A DNA stretch of 9,763 bases from Caryophanales bacterium UBA7642 (GTDB lineage: Bacteria > Bacillota_I > Bacilli_A > RFN20 > CAG-288). The notes beneath the pieces are model-generated. The model worked only from the letters and a program-made list of their open reading frames with translations. It did not search any database and was not told where the DNA came from. Every line of letters starts with the position of its first letter. Position 1 is the first letter of the stretch. The translations under genes and the position numbers were made by a program. Location of the stretch: assembly GCA_002483745.1 (NCBI GenBank), contig DLIM01000031.1:24426-34188 (forward strand). Reading direction: 5' to 3'. Below, piece after piece: positions 7,273 through 9,763 of this stretch.

Positions 7273-7745
7273 AATTTAATTTTTCTTTCTGAGGTGAAGC
7301 CACGTGCTTCATCTTCCTTTATTTAATAGCTTCCCGTACGCTTTTTTAAGAGGACTATCGTTAGTAAGTAAGAACTAAGCTTTTTCTAGTCTTACTAGAG
7401 ACAATACTTTTAACTAGTGAATAAACCGCATCTCGTCAAACTTTTGGGTCAATCGTCTTTACGTCATGTCCGGGCAGCTATATCAGTTAATCAAGATTCT
7501 AAAAACTTTCTGGTCTTTGAACGCTTCATCTTCTTCTCACACTGGTTCTGCCTAAAATCAATGTGATGTAAGTTTCTTTTCTACCTTTGCTTAATAAGGT
7601 ATGAAGAAGCCTATCTACATCTACTGTCGAGATTTGAATAGGAGCAACTTCCTATTTCAAGTTTCTTCAGCTTTACCTATTTATATAGCTAGTTCCTATA
7701 AAGATAAGTTTGAATGTAGTACTGATTGATCATCTCATCTTCTAA
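7273..7745 (-). pseudogene. Decayed DEAD-box RNA helicase core (second RecA-like domain)
   Basis: Reading toward the RGG gene, fragments in changing frames reproduce helicase domain 2 in order. MINQYYIQT (Q codon at 7724-7722) matches the domain entry. VDVDRLLHTLLSKGRK (7624-7577) matches the usual VD-L---L---G stretch. LHHIDF followed by RQNQCEKKMKRSKTRK (7571-7506) matches the LHGDL-Q--RE---F--G region. TDIAAR (7487-7470) followed by GHDV (7471-7460) is motif V, normally TDVAARGLDV. FDEMRFIH lies where the YDxP---YIHR stretch before motif VI belongs. The Q-to-TD spacing is 79 codons, close to the 81 counted in my recalled CshA sequence. In-frame TGA/TAG codons and several small indels interrupt it. 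Changes such as CGT to TGT suggest C-to-T decay. Motifs I-III and the N-terminus were not found upstream. The residues run straight into the intact linker at 7272. Confidence 0.8.
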
Positions 7746-8003
7746 TATTGATAATAAGGAAGAGAATGAATTCATCTGCTTGTTGCTTTGTGGGTGAGTA
7801 AGAAGTTTCTGTTAAGTGAATTTTCTTTGTTAACCCTAACTAGAGCAGGTTAACTAGGACATATAAGGGATAAGTAATAAGTAGGAATAAAGAAGCTAAA
7901 AGTCTTTAGGTAACAAGGAATAGACTTAGATATTAGGTTAGGAGTAACGGTAGTCAGTCTATACCTACTATAAAGAGTTCTTTTAGATAAGCCGTATCAC
8001 TAT

Positions 8004-8032
8004 ATCATACTTAACGGAAGATAGCATAACAA
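8004..8032 (-). promoter_or_regulatory. Candidate minus-strand promoter upstream of the helicase relic
   Basis: On the minus strand TTGTTA (8032-8027) and TATGAT (8009-8004) are 17 bp apart. Transcription from it would begin near 7997 and run through the relic into the RGG protein gene, giving a leader of about 725 nt. It lies inside what should have been the helicase coding region, so it may have arisen after the decay or be a chance match in AT-rich DNA. Confidence 0.35.
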
Positions 8033-8493
8033 ATTTTAACTTTTTTGAAAATGTGCCTTATTCACGTGATTTTATGAAGCAAAAATTGATTCAGGATAGT
8101 TGACAATAAATGATTTTTTATCTTTGGCTATTAGGAAACCAAAAACATATTTAAAAGGATGACGCTTGGAACTAATCAATTCTCTTTGTTTGAAAGGAAA
8201 TATTAAAAAACGAAAAGAAAAGGCCTCCCTAAAATTGAAGAAAGCGAATACAATCAGATAGCTTTTAAGAGAGGAACTAATATCACATAGTTATAGTTCT
8301 TTAAAAAGAAGACTTTATATCTTATTTTTTAGGAAATTTAAAGAAAACTTCATATTACAAAACCTAAAAATAGTATGTTGAAATCTACTTTCATTTAACT
8401 CATTAAAAAAATATATGGTATCGCTTACAACTGACTAAAAAGTTTAAAAAGCTCCGATTCTTAAGGACTTGAAAATTTTAGGGACCAATTATC

Positions 8494-8525
8494 TATCTTA
8501 GAAAAATTAATATAATTCTAAGATA
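8494..8525. repeat. 10-bp perfect inverted repeat upstream of the AraC-type gene
   Basis: TATCTTAGAA (8494-8503) and TTCTAAGATA (8516-8525) are perfect inverted copies separated by 12 AT-only bases. There is no T run on either side that would make it a clear terminator. At about 80 bp before the regulator gene it could be an operator or an RNA hairpin. Confidence 0.5.
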
Positions 8526-8561
8526 AGTTAATAAAAATATGTACAAATCTAATGCAAGTAT

Positions 8562-8588
8562 TTGCTTATTTTAAACTGCTCTTATAAA
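8562..8588 (+). promoter_or_regulatory. Weak candidate promoter of the AraC-type gene
   Basis: TTGCTT (8562-8567) and TATAAA (8583-8588) are 15 bp apart, slightly short. Transcription would begin near 8595 and leave only about 13 nt before the ATG at 8608, which has no visible ribosome binding site. The region is AT-rich, so a chance match is possible. Confidence 0.3.
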
Positions 8589-8607
8589 ATTTGGCTGTAA
8601 AAAACAT

Positions 8608-9442
8608 ATGCAAGCAATTGATAACGCCAAAAATTATATCGAACTAAATTTGTTGGAATCCGGACGTGAAGTCTGTATTCCTGAGAAGGAAATTGTCTTC
8701 TCTCAGAAGACTTATCATCTTTTCCATTATATTGTCTCTGGGAAGGGCGTCTTTGAAATCAACGGAAAACAATATCATCTCCATAAAGGAATGATTTTCT
8801 ATATTCCTCCTCAAAGTGATGCTAAATATGCTCCAGACAGAGATGATCCTTGGACTTATGAATGGTTAGGCTTTGATGGCTCCACTATCGAGAACTATTT
8901 AATTAGAGCTGACATCAGTAAAAACAATCCCATCTTTATTGATAAGGAAGGAACCTTGAGAAAGTACTTCGATGAAATCAACAATGAGCTAAATGATGTC
9001 TCCTATCTGAATATCGTCTGCCTGGGTTTAGCTTATGAGCTTTTTGGCCAGATCTTAAAGATGAATGGTGGCATTAATAACGAATTCACTTCTTCTGAAT
9101 CCTACATTGTTATGGCTAAACAGTTTATTGACAATAACTTTCAGTTTGATGTCAAGGTAGAGGATGCGGCTAACAGCATTGGCATTACTACTAACTATCT
9201 TGCCAATATCTTCCAAAAGAGTGTTCATTATTCGCCTAAACAGTATTTGATTAATGTCCGAATGACAAGAGCCAAACTACTCCTTAAAACTGAACTATAA
9301 GATTAAGGATGTTGCTAAAAAGGTAGGTTATAAGAATCAGCTTCACTTCTCAAATGAATTCAAGAAATTCTATGGCGTCAGTCCGAAGAACTATGAAAAT
9401 CAGGAGGAGATAACAAATGAAAAACAAGATCTTAACGTTTAG
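8608..9442 (+). pseudogene. AraC-family transcriptional regulator, frameshifted before the second HTH
   Basis: The first frame (8608-9300, 230 residues) has an N-terminal cupin-like sensor domain (HLFHYIVSGKGVFEING, KGMIFYIPP, DPWTYEWLGFDG) typical of sugar-responsive AraC regulators. The first helix-turn-helix of the DNA-binding domain is at about residues 184-205 (VEDAANSIGITTNYLANIF), followed by SPKQYLINVRMTRAKLLL. It then stops at TAA 9298-9300. The remaining half is intact in the next frame: IKDVAKKVGYKNQLHFSNEF, then KKFYGVSPKNYEN, ending at TAG 9440-9442. Family spacing between RAKLLL and the IKDVA helix suggests about two bases were lost, or equivalently one gained, around 9286-9298. 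No Shine-Dalgarno is visible before the ATG. The protein would likely control the overlapping galactanase gene; without the second HTH it should bind DNA poorly. A sequencing error is an alternative. Confidence 0.88.
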
Positions 9443-9763
9443 TTTGATGACAGTCGTTGCTTTCTCTTTATTTAGTTGCAAAAGCAATGCTAGCTCGACT
9501 AGCCAAACTACCACTTCGACTTCTAATAGTTCCACTCCAGTTTCATTCACTTATAGTGATAAAACCTATGAGAAATCATATGGAACTAATCCTGATAATA
9601 CCGAAACCCATGATTATTCAAACAGCAAAGTAAAGAAGACTGATAAGGACTTAAGAAGCGATTTTGCTATGGGCGTTGATGGCTCTATGATTAACAAGAT
9701 CGAAGCTTTAGGTGGTCAGTATTACAACCAGGATGGGAAGAATCAGGATGTCTTCTCCGATGA
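9417..9763 (+). CDS. GH53 endo-beta-1,4-galactanase lipoprotein, N-terminal part
   Basis: The frame is open from ATG 9417 to the window end, 115 codons plus two bases. AGGAGG at 9402-9407 is nine bases before the ATG. Residues 1-21 are a lipoprotein signal peptide: MKNK, a hydrophobic core LTFSLMTVVAFS, and lipobox LFSC with C21. A Ser/Thr-rich tether follows (SSTSQTTTSTSNSSTP), so the enzyme should be anchored on the outer face of the membrane. Near residues 84-112, SDFAMGVDGSMINKIEALGG followed by QYYNQDGKNQDVF matches the start of the GH53 catalytic barrel (family pattern F--G-D-S---E--G--YY--G---D). GH53 enzymes cut beta-1,4-galactan side chains of pectin (arabinogalactan type I). The catalytic glutamates lie beyond the window. 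The first 26 nt overlap the end of the AraC-type gene, which suggests a regulator-enzyme unit with coupled translation. Confidence 0.8.
   Translation, partial: MKNKILTFSLMTVVAFSLFSCKSNASSTSQTTTSTSNSSTPVSFTYSDKTYEKSYGTNPDNTETHDYSNSKVKKTDKDLRSDFAMGVDGSMINKIEALGGQYYNQDGKNQDVFSD

Larger units (their letters stand above)
7746..8607. other. Long AT-rich stretch without a recognisable gene
   Basis: Both strands are full of stops and no fragment reads as a known family. If the decayed helicase were full length, its first RecA-like domain would fall here on the minus strand, but I could not find GxGKT, DEAD or SAT remnants. It contains a perfect 7-bp hairpin (GTTAACC 7829-7835 with GGTTAAC 7848-7854). 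It also has a nested pair of stems (AGTAGG 7879-7884 with CCTACT 7964-7969, and ATAGACT 7920-7926 with AGTCTAT 7956-7962), an imperfect hairpin at 8262-8308, and a 10-bp inverted repeat at 8494-8525. No tRNA or rRNA was seen. Confidence 0.6.

Noticed and set aside
6564..7279. Open frames on the + strand and in other minus frames across the RGG gene (for example 6679-6906, 6836-7051, 7070-7279 and 6876-7109).
   Set aside because: They are shadows produced by the repetitive, stop-poor RGG and DbpA coding sequence and show low-complexity or meaningless translations.
7295..7311. The TGAAGC-CACGT-GCTTCA hairpin before the RGG gene as a regulatory leader element.
   Set aside because: It is only 6 bp, lies within the helicase relic, and has no adjacent regulatory features.
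7765..7781. A possible DEAD motif remnant (QADEFI) on the minus strand upstream of the helicase fragments.
   Set aside because: It lies only about 45 nt from the QYYIQ fragment, whereas a normal helicase needs over 60 residues between them including the SAT motif. A large deletion would be required and nothing else supports it.
7420..7990. A large structured non-coding RNA on either strand, suggested by several hairpins and a GTCCGGGCA stretch resembling RNase P RNA.
   Set aside because: No conserved RNase P, tmRNA or SRP RNA cores were found, and the 7273-7745 part is better explained as a decayed helicase. The remaining stems are short and could occur by chance.
8608..9300. Programmed +1 frameshift at CTA TAA G in the AraC-type gene, similar to the RF2 recoding site.
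   Set aside because: The RF2 site relies on CUU slipping to UUU with a Shine-Dalgarno-like element upstream; CUA to UAU is a poor re-pairing and no such element is visible. Family spacing also suggests two missing bases.

Overview
The window looks like a chromosome segment of a low-GC Firmicute. The evidence is AGGAGG-type ribosome binding sites, codons rich in A and T, a lysine-type aspartokinase, and lipoproteins whose lipobox cysteine is followed by a Ser/Thr-rich tether. Such tethers, together with a beta-galactan-degrading enzyme, would fit a gut commensal of the Erysipelotrichales/RF39 kind, but that placement is inference only.

Left part (1-4048, + strand): a tightly packed aspartate-pathway operon. 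In order it holds the C-terminus of a GHMP kinase (most likely homoserine kinase ThrB), the small HTH-ACT protein PheB, homoserine dehydrogenase (without its own ACT domain), aspartate-semialdehyde dehydrogenase, and an aspartokinase with two ACT domains. Together they take aspartate through aspartyl phosphate and the semialdehyde to homoserine and phosphohomoserine. Gaps are 0-18 nt or overlaps, so the genes are probably co-transcribed. A long inverted repeat (4049-4092) closes the operon.

Middle (4097-6550): a convergent minus-strand gene for a small lipoprotein of unknown function lacks a normal in-frame start codon. Its promoter is strong and partly embedded in an 8-bp inverted repeat. 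Divergent to it is an ABC-F ATPase of the Uup/YfmR type, ended by a strong bidirectional terminator.

Right-middle (6568-8607): on the minus strand lies an intact 234-residue protein with a DbpA-type RNA-binding domain and an RGG-rich tail, but no helicase core. The roughly 450 nt directly upstream are riddled with stops and frameshifts. They still spell out, in the right order and at the right spacing, the second RecA-like domain of a DEAD-box RNA helicase. The gene therefore seems to have lost its motor while its RNA-binding tail stayed open. The next 860 nt are AT-rich without a recognisable gene.

Right end (8608-9763, + strand): an AraC-family regulator split by a frameshift just before its second helix-turn-helix, overlapping the start of a lipoprotein whose N-terminus matches GH53 endo-beta-1,4-galactanase. 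The galactanase gene runs off the window. The pair looks like a local galactan-utilisation locus with its own regulator, which is broken in this sequence.
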